From Paraburkholderia podalyriae (GTDB lineage Bacteria > Pseudomonadota > Gammaproteobacteria > Burkholderiales > Burkholderiaceae), in assembly GCF_014397785.1 (NCBI RefSeq), contig NZ_VZQQ01000032.1, positions 1 through 64,000 on the forward strand: a stretch of 64,000 nt of DNA. Reading direction: 5' to 3'. The notes under the pieces were generated by a model that had not been told where the DNA came from, searched no databases, and worked only from the letters and a program-made list of their open reading frames with translations. Below, piece after piece: positions 17,414-26,784 of the stretch. The translations under genes were made by a program, and so were the position numbers. The stretch's first letter is position 1. Every line of letters starts with the position of its first letter.

Positions 17414-18340
17414 GTGAACGAAGCCAGCATGTCGTCTACCGCGGCGAAGCAATCATTTCGCACGCTCGTCACCGGTGCGAGCGGTTTTACCGGCCGCTAT
17501 CTGGTCGAGAAGCTGACCGGGCGAGGCCATACCGTGATCGAAGCGGTGTCCGGCCGCGACGAGCCCGATACGCCGACACGCGTCAAACTCGACATCACGT
17601 CGCCGGATGCATGCCGGCGCGTGCTCGATACCGTGCGTCCCGATTACATTGTGCATCTGGCCGCAATCAGCTTCGTGGGTCACAACGATCCGCTCGACTT
17701 CTATCGCGTCAACGTGGTCGGCACGCAGAATCTGATCGAAGCCTGCGCAGCGATCGGCCATGTGCCGCGCAAGCTGCTGATCGCGAGCAGCGCGAACGTG
17801 TACGGCAACGTCAGCAGCGCCGCGATCGACGAGAGCTTCCCGCTCACGCCGGTCAATCACTACGCGGCCAGCAAGGCGGCCATGGAAGCGCTGGTGCGCA
17901 CATGGTTCGACCGCCTGCCGATCCTGATCGTGCGGCCGTTCAACTACACTGGCCGCGGCCAGGCCGTCAACTTCCTCGTGCCGAAGATCGTCAGCCACTT
18001 CGCGCGGCGCGCGGCGTCGATCGAACTCGGCAATATCGACATCGCGCGCGACTTCTCGGACGTGCGTTATGTGGCGAGCGCGTACGAGGCGCTGCTCGAC
18101 GCCGACGTCGCCGCCGAAATCGTCAACGTCTGCACCGGCACACCGTATTCGTTGCGTCAAATCCTCACGACCGCGAGTGAACTCACCGGTCACGACATCG
18201 AAGTCCAGGTCAATCCTGCCTTTGTCCGGCAAACGGACGTCAGGATGCTCGCCGGCTCGCCCGCCAGATTGCGCGCGCTGGTGCCGGCGGTCGAATCGAT
18301 TCCGTTCATCGATACGCTGCGCTGGATGCTCGCGGCCTGA
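17414..18340 (+). CDS. rmd: Rmd-like GDP-6-deoxy-4-keto-hexose reductase (SDR family)
   Basis: 308 residues from the GTG at 17414, which sits 10 bases after agga; ATG 17429 is a second option. The NAD(P) motif GASGFTGRYL lies near residue 22, a catalytic Tyr-Lys pair in HYAASKAAM, and RPFNYTGRGQAVNFLVPKIV and DFSDVRYVASAYEAL are close to Rmd proteins that reduce GDP-4-keto-6-deoxymannose to GDP-D-rhamnose. No gmd dehydratase is in the window, so the substrate would come from a gene elsewhere; a related GDP- or UDP-sugar epimerase is the alternative. It opens the polysaccharide locus, divergent from apaH. Confidence 0.7.
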   Translation: MNEASMSSTAAKQSFRTLVTGASGFTGRYLVEKLTGRGHTVIEAVSGRDEPDTPTRVKLDITSPDACRRVLDTVRPDYIVHLAAISFVGHNDPLDFYRVNVVGTQNLIEACAAIGHVPRKLLIASSANVYGNVSSAAIDESFPLTPVNHYAASKAAMEALVRTWFDRLPILIVRPFNYTGRGQAVNFLVPKIVSHFARRAASIELGNIDIARDFSDVRYVASAYEALLDADVAAEIVNVCTGTPYSLRQILTTASELTGHDIEVQVNPAFVRQTDVRMLAGSPARLRALVPAVESIPFIDTLRWMLAA

Positions 18341-18636
18341 GCCCCGTCGCACACGACGCGGCGCGCATCATGAAAAGCATCAAAATGCGCGTAACCGCAC
18401 CGAAAAATCGCATTTGATGGGATAACGGCAACGAATTCTGTCAAGCTGTTTCAAGTTGTTAGGGTTCTAGTTTTTGCACTGGGCGGCTTTATAATTGGGG
18501 CTTCCTAAAATTGGCGTTTAAGTGTCCACGCTCCGGGCGGGCACGACAGGCGGCTACAGAAACGGACACCACCATGCGGGGTGAGGCAGGCTGCAAGCTC
18601 TTGGCTGCCTGTCACTAACATCGACAAGGGAATTAC
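18341..18636 (+). promoter_or_regulatory. leader region upstream of rmlB
   Basis: About 296 bases without a gene. A TATAAT box (around 18490) in an AT-rich patch could be the -10 of the rml promoter, but no good -35 lies 16-18 bases upstream. A hairpin aggcag/ctgcct follows near 18586-18612. The word ggcggctac at about 18550 is only loosely like the ops element of RfaH-controlled loci. A long untranslated leader before an O-antigen operon is usual. Confidence 0.4.
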
Positions 18637-19698
18637 ATGATCCTGGTAACGGGCGGTGCCGGCTTTATCGGCGCCAATTTCGTGCTCGACTGGCTGAATG
18701 CGTCGGATGAAGCGGTGCTCAACGTAGACAAGCTGACCTACGCGGGCAACCTGGGCACGCTGAAGTCGCTACAGGGCAATTCCAAACACATTTTCGCGCG
18801 CGTCGACATTTGCGATCGCGCCGCGCTCGACGCGCTATTGGCCGAACACAAGCCGCGCGCCGTGCTGCATTTCGCGGCCGAGAGCCATGTGGATCGCTCG
18901 ATTCACGGTCCGGCCGATTTCGTGCAAACCAACGTGGTCGGCACCTTCACGCTGCTCGAAGCGACGCGCAGCTACTGGAACACGCTGGGCGAAGCGGAGC
19001 GCGCCGCGTTCCGCTTCCTGCACGTGTCGACCGACGAAGTGTTCGGCTCGCTGTCCGCTACCGATCCGCAATTCTCCGAAACCACGCCGTACGCGCCGAA
19101 TAGCCCCTATTCGGCGACCAAGGCCGGCTCGGATCACCTCGTGCGCGCCTATCATCACACGTACGGCCTGCCGGTGCTGACCACCAATTGCTCGAACAAC
19201 TATGGCCCGTACCAGTTCCCCGAGAAGCTGATCCCGCTGATGATCGCCAATGCGCTCGGCGGCAAGCCGCTGCCGGTGTATGGCGATGGGCAGAACGTAC
19301 GCGACTGGCTGTACGTCGGCGACCATTGCAGCGCGATCCGTGAAGTGCTCGCGCGCGGCACGCCGGGCGAGACGTACAACGTCGGCGGCTGGAACGAGAA
19401 GAAGAATCTCGAGGTCGTGCACACGCTGTGCGACCTGCTCGACCAGCAACGTCCGAAGGCGGCCGGCTCGTATCGCGACCAGATCACCTATGTGACGGAT
19501 CGTCCGGGTCACGATCGCCGTTACGCAATCGACGCCCGCAAGCTCGAGCGCGAACTCGGCTGGAAGCCGGCGGAAACGTTCGAGACGGGCCTCGCCAAAA
19601 CGGTCCAGTGGTATCTCGACAACCATCAATGGGTCGACGAAGTCGCTTCGGGCGAATACCGGAAGTGGGTCGAGACCAACTACGCGCAGCGCGCGTAA
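18637..19698 (+). CDS. rmlB: dTDP-glucose 4,6-dehydratase
   Basis: 353 residues. Second step of dTDP-L-rhamnose synthesis: oxidises C4 and removes water from C5-C6. NAD motif TGGAGFIGANF at the N-terminus, catalytic STDEVFG (Thr-Asp-Glu near residue 133), and YSATKAGSDH (Tyr-Lys) match the family. It is the first gene of rmlBACD-type genes, here in order rmlB-rmlA-rmlC-rmlD with 10-base or negative spacing. Confidence 0.97.
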   Translation: MILVTGGAGFIGANFVLDWLNASDEAVLNVDKLTYAGNLGTLKSLQGNSKHIFARVDICDRAALDALLAEHKPRAVLHFAAESHVDRSIHGPADFVQTNVVGTFTLLEATRSYWNTLGEAERAAFRFLHVSTDEVFGSLSATDPQFSETTPYAPNSPYSATKAGSDHLVRAYHHTYGLPVLTTNCSNNYGPYQFPEKLIPLMIANALGGKPLPVYGDGQNVRDWLYVGDHCSAIREVLARGTPGETYNVGGWNEKKNLEVVHTLCDLLDQQRPKAAGSYRDQITYVTDRPGHDRRYAIDARKLERELGWKPAETFETGLAKTVQWYLDNHQWVDEVASGEYRKWVETNYAQRA

Positions 19699-19708
19699 AG
19701 GCACGGCA

Positions 19709-20602
19709 ATGGCGCGCAAAGGCATTATTCTCGCGGGTGGTTCGGGCACCCGCCTGTATCCGATCACGCACGTCGTCTCCAAGCAGCTGCTGCCGGTGTA
19801 CGACAAGCCGATGATCTACTACCCGCTGTCCACGCTGATGGTGGCGGGTATTCGCGACGTGCTGATCATCTCCACGCCGCAGGACACACCGCGCTTCGAG
19901 GCGATGCTCGGCGACGGCAGCCAGTGGGGCATGAACATCCAGTACGCGGTGCAGCCGTCGCCGGATGGGCTCGCGCAGGCGTTCATCATCGGCCGCAAGT
20001 TCGTGAACAACGATCCGTCGGCGTTGATTCTCGGCGACAATATTTTCTACGGCCACGATCTCGCGAAGCAACTCGAGCGCGCCGACGATCAAACCGACGG
20101 CGCGACCGTGTTTGCCTATCACGTGCAGGACCCGGAGCGCTACGGCGTGGTCGAATTCGACCAGCAGTTCCGCGCGTTGTCGATCGAGGAAAAGCCCGCG
20201 AAGCCGCGTTCGAACTACGCGGTCACCGGTCTGTACTTCTACGACAAGCAGGTCTGCGACATCGCCGCCGACATCAAGCCGTCGCCGCGCGGCGAGCTCG
20301 AAATCACCGACGTGAACTCGCGCTACCTCGCGAACGCGGCGCTGAACGTCGAGATCATGGGCCGCGGTTATGCGTGGCTCGACACCGGCACGCACGATTC
20401 GCTGATCGAAGCCGCGACCTTCATCGCGACGCTGCAAAAGCGCCAGGGTCTGGTGGTCGCGTGTCCGGAAGAGATCGCGTACCGGCGTCAGTGGATCGAC
20501 GGCGAGCAGCTGCTCGCGCTCGCCAAGCCGCTCGCGAAGAATGCCTACGGGCAATACCTGCAAAACATTCTCACGGATCACGTCGCATGGCCATCCAGGT
20601 AA
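19709..20602 (+). CDS. rmlA: glucose-1-phosphate thymidylyltransferase
   Basis: 297 residues. Makes dTDP-glucose from glucose 1-phosphate and dTTP. The nucleotide-binding start KGIILAGGSGTRLYPIT, SKQLLPVYDKPMIYYPLS, LGDNIFYG and EEKPAKPRSNYAVTGLYFYD are all canonical. Its last 16 bases overlap rmlC. Confidence 0.97.
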   Translation: MARKGIILAGGSGTRLYPITHVVSKQLLPVYDKPMIYYPLSTLMVAGIRDVLIISTPQDTPRFEAMLGDGSQWGMNIQYAVQPSPDGLAQAFIIGRKFVNNDPSALILGDNIFYGHDLAKQLERADDQTDGATVFAYHVQDPERYGVVEFDQQFRALSIEEKPAKPRSNYAVTGLYFYDKQVCDIAADIKPSPRGELEITDVNSRYLANAALNVEIMGRGYAWLDTGTHDSLIEAATFIATLQKRQGLVVACPEEIAYRRQWIDGEQLLALAKPLAKNAYGQYLQNILTDHVAWPSR

Positions 20603-21138
20603 CCGCTACCGCGCTGCCCGAAGTCAAGATCATCGAGCCGAAGGTGTTCGGCGATGCGCGCGGCTTCTTCTTCGAAAGCTTCAACGCGCTCGAATTCGCC
20701 GAGAAGGTCGAGGCGGGCGTCGAGTTCGTGCAAGACAATCACTCGCGTTCGGCGAGAGGCGTGCTGCGCGGTCTGCACTATCAGATCCAGCACGCGCAGG
20801 GCAAACTCGTGCGCGTGGTCGAGGGTGAAGTGTTCGACGTCGCCGTCGACATCCGCAAGCGCTCGCCGAACTTCGGCAAGTGGGTCGGCGTGACGCTGTC
20901 GGTCGAGAACCATCGGCAACTGTGGGTGCCGCCCGGTTTCGCGCACGGCTTCGTCGTGCTGTCGGAATCCGCGCAGTTCCTCTACAAGACCACGGATTAT
21001 TGGTTTCCCGAGCACGAGCGCAGCATCGCGTGGAACGATCCGGCGATCGGTATCGAATGGCCGATCGACTTCGAGCCGTTGCTCGCGGCCAAGGATGCGG
21101 CGGGCAAGCGTCTCGCCGACGCCGAAGTCTACGCATAA
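20587..21138 (+). CDS. rmlC: dTDP-4-dehydrorhamnose 3,5-epimerase
   Basis: 183 residues, cupin fold. The catalytic His is in VLRGLHYQ near residue 63, and Tyr in FLYKTTDYW near 139; VPPGFAHGFVVLS is the family core. ATG 20587 lies inside the end of rmlA, implying coupled translation. Confidence 0.96.
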   Translation: MAIQVTATALPEVKIIEPKVFGDARGFFFESFNALEFAEKVEAGVEFVQDNHSRSARGVLRGLHYQIQHAQGKLVRVVEGEVFDVAVDIRKRSPNFGKWVGVTLSVENHRQLWVPPGFAHGFVVLSESAQFLYKTTDYWFPEHERSIAWNDPAIGIEWPIDFEPLLAAKDAAGKRLADAEVYA

Positions 21139-21147
21139 GGGGATCGC

Positions 21148-22074
21148 ATGAGCGCACGTGAAGCGAAACCGACGATTCTCGTTACCGGCGTAAATGGCCA
21201 GGTCGGTTATGAACTCGCGCGCACGCTGCAAGGGCTCGGCAACGTGGTCGCGGTCGACCGCTCGCGGCTCGATCTATCGAACCTCGATCAGATTCGCTCG
21301 GTGGTGCGCGACGTGCGTCCCGCGCTGATCGTCAATCCGGCCGCTTATACCGCGGTCGACAAGGCCGAAGAAGAGCGCGATCTCGCGATGCGGATCAACG
21401 GCGAAGCGCCTGGCGTGCTCGCCGAGGAAGCGAAAAAGCTCGGCGCCGCGCTGATCCACTATTCGACCGACTACGTGTTCAACGGCACGAAGGAAGGCGC
21501 GTACGTCGAAGACGATCCGACCGATCCGCAGAACGTCTACGGCCGCAGCAAACTCGCGGGCGAGCAGGCGATCGCGGCGAGCGGCGCGAACCACCTCGTA
21601 TTGCGCACGAGCTGGGTGTACGGCACGCGCGGCAAGAACTTTCTGCTGACGATGCTGCGGCTCGGCGCCGATCGTCCCGAGTTGAAGGTGGTGGCCGACC
21701 AGTTCGGCGCGCCCACCTGGTGCAACACGATCGCGACGCTGAGCGCGCATCTGTGCGCCCAGTCCTTCGCCGCCGAAGACGGCGCGAAGTGGTGGAGCGA
21801 GCGCTCGGGCATCTATCACCTGTGCGCGGGCGACTCGACGTCGTGGCACGGCTTCGCGTCGGCGATCTTCGAACTCGCGGATTTGCCGAACAAGCCGACC
21901 ACGCTGCCGATTCCCGCCGCGGATTACCCGACGCCCGCGAAGCGCCCAGCCAATTCCAGAATGTCGAACGACAAGCTGGCGCGCGTGTTCGGGCTCGCCG
22001 CGCCGCATTGGCGCGACGCGCTGAAGCTGTGTCTGACGAACGGTTTTCCGAAGTCGCCGGCGGTGCGCGCCTGA
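21148..22074 (+). CDS. rmlD: dTDP-4-dehydrorhamnose reductase
   Basis: 308 residues. Final reduction to dTDP-L-rhamnose. GVNGQVGYEL (NADP motif), YSTDYVFNGTKEGAYVEDDPTDPQNVYGRSKLAGEQ with its Tyr-Lys pair near residue 131, and RTSWVYG are standard. The ribosome binding site is aagggga. It is followed by a 225-base gap before manC in which no gene is seen. Confidence 0.96.
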   Translation: MSAREAKPTILVTGVNGQVGYELARTLQGLGNVVAVDRSRLDLSNLDQIRSVVRDVRPALIVNPAAYTAVDKAEEERDLAMRINGEAPGVLAEEAKKLGAALIHYSTDYVFNGTKEGAYVEDDPTDPQNVYGRSKLAGEQAIAASGANHLVLRTSWVYGTRGKNFLLTMLRLGADRPELKVVADQFGAPTWCNTIATLSAHLCAQSFAAEDGAKWWSERSGIYHLCAGDSTSWHGFASAIFELADLPNKPTTLPIPAADYPTPAKRPANSRMSNDKLARVFGLAAPHWRDALKLCLTNGFPKSPAVRA

Positions 22075-22299
22075 TTCGCGGATTCGACGCGGGGGCGCGA
22101 GCGCCGCTGTGGCAAACGAAACACAATCGGACGATCGTTCCCTGACAATGATGAAAGGGGGCAGCGGTAGAATGTTGCTCGACTGAAGGGCGCGCTGGGC
22201 GCGGATTCGACGGTCTATGCGCAGAAGATTGCAAACGTGTGCGTCAACCGTGCGCAAGCCAATATGGCCACGTAATAAATACGGTATCGAGAGGGAGCT

Positions 22300-23715
22300 G
22301 TGAGTTTGTTACCGATCATTCTGTGCGGCGGAGCGGGATCGCGGCTGTGGCCGGTTTCGCGCGAATCCCACCCGAAGCCGTTCATCCGTCTCGCGGACGG
22401 CGAAAGCCTACTGCAGAAAGCCTTCCTGCGCGCCGTCGCGTTGCCCGACGTGAAGGAAGTGCTCACGGTAACGAACCGTGAGCTGTTTTTCAAGACCGAA
22501 GACGATTTCCGCGAGGTGAACGGCAAGCACATCGCGATCTCGTTCATTCTGGAACCGTTCGGCCGCAACACGGCCGCGGCGGTCGCCACGGCGGCCTTGC
22601 ATATCGCGAAGGTGCATGGCGAAGACACGGTGATGCTGGTGCTCGCCGCCGATCATTTGATCGCCGATCAAACCGCCTTCGCCGCAGCGGTCGCGCGTGG
22701 GCAGACGCTGGCGCAGGCCGGCAAGGTGGTGACCTTCGGCATGCATCCGGACACGCCCGAAACCGGCTACGGCTATATCGAAGCCGATGGCGAGCGGGTC
22801 GTGCGCTTCGTCGAGAAGCCGTCGCTGGAGAAGGCCCGCGAGTATCTGGCGTCGGGCAAGTTCGTGTGGAACTCGGGCATGTTCTGCTTCACCGCGGGCA
22901 CGATCCTGAAGGAGATGCGCGAGCACTGTCCGGACATTCTCGATGCCGCGGCCGAATGCATGGACAAGTCGCCGTCCGCCGAAGGCGAGAGCGGCGCGCA
23001 GGTGCGTCTCGAGCCGGGCTGCTTCGGCGCGGTGCCGGAGCTGTCGTTCGACTACGCGGTGATGGAGAAGTGCGAGCACGCGGCGGTCGTGTGCTGCGAC
23101 CTCGGCTGGACCGACGTCGGGTCGTGGACCGCGCTGTCCGACCTGTCGCCGGCCGATGCGAGCGGCAACCGCGTCGAAGGCGAGGCGCTGCTGGTCGACG
23201 TGAAGAACTCATATCTGCGCAGCGGCGGGCGCCTGATCGGCGCGATCGGCGTCGATGACCTGATCGTGATCGATACGCCCGACGCGCTGCTGGTCGCGCA
23301 CCGGGACCGCGCGCAGGATGTGAAGCAGATTTTCGCGGAACTGAAGTCGCGCGGGCACGAGACGTACAAGGTGCATCGCACCGTGCACCGGCCGTGGGGC
23401 ACCTACTCGGTGCTCGAAGAGGGGCCGCGCTTCAAGATCAAGCGCATCGAGGTGAAGCCGGGCGCGAGCCTGAGCCTGCAGATGCATCATCACCGCAACG
23501 AGCATTGGGTCGTGGTGAGCGGCATGGCGAAGGTCGTCAACGGCGAGAAGGAATTCTTCGTGTCGACCAACGAATCGACCTACATCCCGGCGGGTCACAA
23601 ACATCGCCTTGAAAATCCGGGCGTCGTCGAGCTCGTGATGATCGAAGTGCAAAGCGGCGAATATCTGGGCGAAGACGATATCGTTCGCTTCGAAGACATT
23701 TACGGACGTACTTGA
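22300..23715 (+). CDS. manC: mannose-1-phosphate guanylyltransferase / mannose-6-phosphate isomerase
   Basis: 471 residues, bifunctional type II. The N-terminal nucleotidyltransferase carries ILCGGAGSRLWPVSRESHPKPF and FVEKPSLEKA; the C-terminal cupin (from about 350) has RPWGTYSVLEEG and QMHHHRNEHWVVVSG with metal-binding His/Glu. It starts at GTG 22300 behind gagaggga. It makes GDP-mannose for mannose or GDP-rhamnose in the polymer. wzm follows after a single base. Confidence 0.95.
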   Translation: MSLLPIILCGGAGSRLWPVSRESHPKPFIRLADGESLLQKAFLRAVALPDVKEVLTVTNRELFFKTEDDFREVNGKHIAISFILEPFGRNTAAAVATAALHIAKVHGEDTVMLVLAADHLIADQTAFAAAVARGQTLAQAGKVVTFGMHPDTPETGYGYIEADGERVVRFVEKPSLEKAREYLASGKFVWNSGMFCFTAGTILKEMREHCPDILDAAAECMDKSPSAEGESGAQVRLEPGCFGAVPELSFDYAVMEKCEHAAVVCCDLGWTDVGSWTALSDLSPADASGNRVEGEALLVDVKNSYLRSGGRLIGAIGVDDLIVIDTPDALLVAHRDRAQDVKQIFAELKSRGHETYKVHRTVHRPWGTYSVLEEGPRFKIKRIEVKPGASLSLQMHHHRNEHWVVVSGMAKVVNGEKEFFVSTNESTYIPAGHKHRLENPGVVELVMIEVQSGEYLGEDDIVRFEDIYGRT

Positions 23716-23716
23716 G

Positions 23717-24535
23717 ATGGATATCAGTTTTACCAACGACTCGGAAGACCTGACACGTCACAACGAGCACGACGATCTGCTGGTCGGCATGAAGGCGGTG
23801 CGGGTCTGGGGCACGCTCGGCTGGCACGACATCCGGCAGCGTTATCGCCGCTCGGTGCTCGGGCCGTTCTGGTTCACGCTGAGCACGATCATCATGGTGG
23901 TCGTGCTCGGCGCGTTGTATTCGACGCTGCTGCACCAGGAACTCTCCGACTACCTGCCGTATCTCGCGGTGGGTCTCGTCGTGTGGGCGTATCTGGCGTC
24001 GGTCGCCAACGAAGGCTGCATGGCCTTCATCGGCTCGGCGTATCTGATCAAGCAGATCAGGCTGCCACTGACGGTCCACGTTTGCCGCATCGCGTGGCGC
24101 AACTTCGTGATCCTGCTGCATAGCCTGCCGGTCGTGGTCGTGCTGCTGATCGTGTTCGGTCACTGGCCGGGCTGGGAAATCGTGCTGGTGCCGTTCGCGC
24201 TCGTGATCCTGCTGATGCACGGCGTGTGGCTCGGCGTCACGCTCGGCGTGCTGTGCGCACGCTTTCGCGACATTCCGCCGATCGTCACGAACCTGATCCA
24301 GGTCGTGTTCTTCTTCACGCCGGTCATGTGGTCGCCGGAAATCCTGAAGGACCGCGCGTGGGTCGCCGATTACAACCCGCTGTATCACCTGATCGAAACG
24401 GTGCGCGCGCCGCTCACCGGCCGCCCGACCTACTGGGAGTCGTGGGCGTGGTCGATTGGTCTCCTGATCGTCGGTTTTGCGTTCGCGCAGTTCCTGATGA
24501 AGCGTTTCCGTAATCGCGTTCCTTACTGGCTTTGA
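23717..24535 (+). CDS. wzm: O-polysaccharide ABC transporter permease
   Basis: 272 residues with about six membrane helices (ABC-2 family). The amphipathic N-terminus WHDIRQRYRRSVLGPFW is the family hallmark, and FFFTPVMWSPEIL lies before the last helices. With Wzt it moves a lipid-linked polysaccharide across the inner membrane. Its presence indicates ABC-transporter-dependent assembly rather than Wzx/Wzy for at least one polymer of this locus. Confidence 0.94.
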   Translation: MDISFTNDSEDLTRHNEHDDLLVGMKAVRVWGTLGWHDIRQRYRRSVLGPFWFTLSTIIMVVVLGALYSTLLHQELSDYLPYLAVGLVVWAYLASVANEGCMAFIGSAYLIKQIRLPLTVHVCRIAWRNFVILLHSLPVVVVLLIVFGHWPGWEIVLVPFALVILLMHGVWLGVTLGVLCARFRDIPPIVTNLIQVVFFFTPVMWSPEILKDRAWVADYNPLYHLIETVRAPLTGRPTYWESWAWSIGLLIVGFAFAQFLMKRFRNRVPYWL

Positions 24536-24539
24536 TATT

Positions 24540-25316
24540 GTGAGTTCTTCATCGATTGTCGCTCGTAACATCTCCGTCGAATTTCCGATTTACGAGAACT
24601 CGCATCGCTCGCTGAAAAAGGCGGTGCTCAATCTGACGACGGGCGGCCGGATCGGCCAGGACGCGGGTCGCCATGCGATCGTCCGCGCGATCGACGACCT
24701 GAGCTTCACCTTCGGCGAAGGCGAGCGCATCGGCCTGATCGGCCACAACGGCTCGGGCAAGACGACGCTGTTGCGCACGCTGTCGGGCGTCTATGCGCCG
24801 GTGCGAGGTGAGCTGAAGGTGCAGGGCAAGATCGCCTCGCTGCTCGACGTATCGATGGGCCTCGACCCCGACGCAACCGGCTTCGAGAACATCTATCTGC
24901 GCGGCATTCTCGATGGGCTGAAGCCCGCGCGCATCCGCAGCAAGATCGACGAGATCGCCGACTTCAGCGAACTGGGCGACTACCTGAATCTGCCGGTGCG
25001 CACCTATTCGAGCGGGATGATGCTGCGCCTCGCGTTCGCGATCTCGACGAGCGTCGAAGCCGACATCCTGATCATGGACGAATGGCTGAGCGTCGGCGAC
25101 GCCGAGTTCAGCGTGAAGGCGGCCGAGCGTCTGGAAGGTCTCGTCGGCAAGGCGGCGCTGCTGGTGGTGGCGTCGCACGATCCGTCGCTGGTCGCGCGCG
25201 TGTGCAACCGCAAGATCTCGATGGAGCACGGCAAGATGGTCGCCGACGAACCCGTGTTGCCGCCGGAAAAAACCGACGAGCCGCTCATCAGCCACGTCGC
25301 GCAGTTGCCGCACTGA
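24540..25316 (+). CDS. wzt: O-polysaccharide ABC transporter ATP-binding protein
   Basis: 258 residues from GTG 24540. Walker A GHNGSGKTTLLRTLSG (about residue 67), ABC signature YSSGMMLRLAFAIS, Walker B DILIMDEWLSVGD. The length ends with the nucleotide-binding domain, so the C-terminal carbohydrate-binding domain of Wzt proteins that recognise a chain-end cap is absent. This KpsT-like form suggests export without cap recognition. Confidence 0.94.
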   Translation: MSSSSIVARNISVEFPIYENSHRSLKKAVLNLTTGGRIGQDAGRHAIVRAIDDLSFTFGEGERIGLIGHNGSGKTTLLRTLSGVYAPVRGELKVQGKIASLLDVSMGLDPDATGFENIYLRGILDGLKPARIRSKIDEIADFSELGDYLNLPVRTYSSGMMLRLAFAISTSVEADILIMDEWLSVGDAEFSVKAAERLEGLVGKAALLVVASHDPSLVARVCNRKISMEHGKMVADEPVLPPEKTDEPLISHVAQLPH

Positions 25317-25401
25317 GCACGCGGGCGCGGCGCCCGCGCCAGTCCCGCAGTTCAGCAACACCCTCGGGGCAGGCCCCGAGGCGTAATAAGGTTCGAATTC
25401 G

Positions 25402-26784
25402 ATGCGAGCTAATCACCCATTTCTGCGCTACTCCGAATCCCTGCTCGTGCGTCAGCCGTTTCGCACGCTGAAGGGTTTCGCGGGCGGCTATATCGCGTAT
25501 CCGATCGCGGAGAACGCCGAAAAACGCAACGTGCGCCCGAAAATCCGCGAACTGCGCGAGCACTATGCGCTGCCGGTGCCGCATCGCCGCCGCATTGCGC
25601 TCGAACGGCTGGTCGCCACGCTCGAATTCGCCGGCGCGAAGGTGCCTTACTATCGCGATCTGTTCCAGGCGAAGCAGTTCGATCCCGCCAGGGTCAAGGA
25701 CGACCCGCGCTACCTGCAAGAACTGCCGTATCTGACCAAGGACATCATCCGCGAGCAGGGGCCGCGTCTGTTGTCGGGGCCGCTCGTGGCGGGCAAGCAC
25801 CACGCCTGCAAGACCGGCGGCTCGACCGGCCTTTCGACGACGATCTACTACGACCAGCAAGGCGCCGATTATTCGTCGGCGGTCACCAACTATTGCCGCG
25901 AGCGTATCGGCAAGCTGCGCCATCGCTCGGAGTTGCACTTTGCATGCCGTTTCCCGGATCAGGCCGTGCCCGAGTGGCCATCGCGCGAGGACTTCAAATG
26001 CTTCGCGATGAATCGCAGCAATGTCTTCTTCGACCGCATCGACGATCAGGGTCTCGAGGAAATGTGGCGCACGCTGAAGCGTCGCCGTCCGTATCTCGCG
26101 CACTCGCATCCATCGACGATGTACGCGCTCGCCTGCTACGTCGAGCGCAAGTACGGCGGCGGCAACGCGTTCCAGGTGTTCGAGTCGAGCGGCGAGCTGC
26201 TCGAGCCGCATGCGCGCGAGATGATCGCGAAGGCGTTGCGCTGCCGCGTGATCGACCGCTACGGTCTCGCCGAGCTCGGTGTGATGGCCTACGAGCTCGA
26301 CGGTCACGAAGGCGGCTTCCAGATCCTCGAATCGGAAGGCTGGCCGGAAAGCCGCGTCGCGCCGGACAACCCCGACGGCGCGCATGAGCTCGTGTTCACC
26401 GGTTTCCGCAACCGGCTGATGCCGTTGATCCGCTACACGACCGGCGACCTCGCGCGCGTGCGGGAGACGGACAAGGGCTTCTTCCTGACCGACGTGGTCG
26501 GCCGGATTCACGACGTCGTGCCGATCAACGGCGTCGCGCATCCGACGCACCACATCCAGGACATGCTCGATCACCGCGTTGGCGGCATCCAGGAATTTCA
26601 GATCGATTTGCGCACCGCGCCGCCCACTTTGCGCATCGTGCTCGAACCGCACGCGAACGCGGAGGACACGACCGCGAAGCTGCGCCACTTCTGGCAGGAT
26701 GCGTTCACGATCGCCTACGTCGGTCACGACGATTTCGTACGCGTGGGCAGTCGCGCCAAATTCCGTCACGTGGTGAGCGCATGA
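25402..26784 (+). CDS. CapK-like adenylate-forming enzyme (phenylacetate-CoA ligase-related)
   Basis: 460 residues, no membrane segment. The P-loop-like AMP-binding motif KTGGSTGLSTTIYY lies near residue 135, and YGLAELGVMAYE (about 285) and YTTGDLARV follow in the order of the PaaK/CapK family. Members inside capsule and O-antigen loci are thought to activate an acyl or amino acid group, but none of the relevant substrates is settled. It shares an ATGA overlap with the following deacetylase, so the two probably act on the same residue. Confidence 0.75.
   Translation: MRANHPFLRYSESLLVRQPFRTLKGFAGGYIAYPIAENAEKRNVRPKIRELREHYALPVPHRRRIALERLVATLEFAGAKVPYYRDLFQAKQFDPARVKDDPRYLQELPYLTKDIIREQGPRLLSGPLVAGKHHACKTGGSTGLSTTIYYDQQGADYSSAVTNYCRERIGKLRHRSELHFACRFPDQAVPEWPSREDFKCFAMNRSNVFFDRIDDQGLEEMWRTLKRRRPYLAHSHPSTMYALACYVERKYGGGNAFQVFESSGELLEPHAREMIAKALRCRVIDRYGLAELGVMAYELDGHEGGFQILESEGWPESRVAPDNPDGAHELVFTGFRNRLMPLIRYTTGDLARVRETDKGFFLTDVVGRIHDVVPINGVAHPTHHIQDMLDHRVGGIQEFQIDLRTAPPTLRIVLEPHANAEDTTAKLRHFWQDAFTIAYVGHDDFVRVGSRAKFRHVVSA

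Noticed and set aside
18548..18560. Possible ops/JUMPstart element upstream of rmlB
   Set aside because: ggcggctac is only a partial match to GGCGGTAG and the surrounding JUMPstart consensus is missing.
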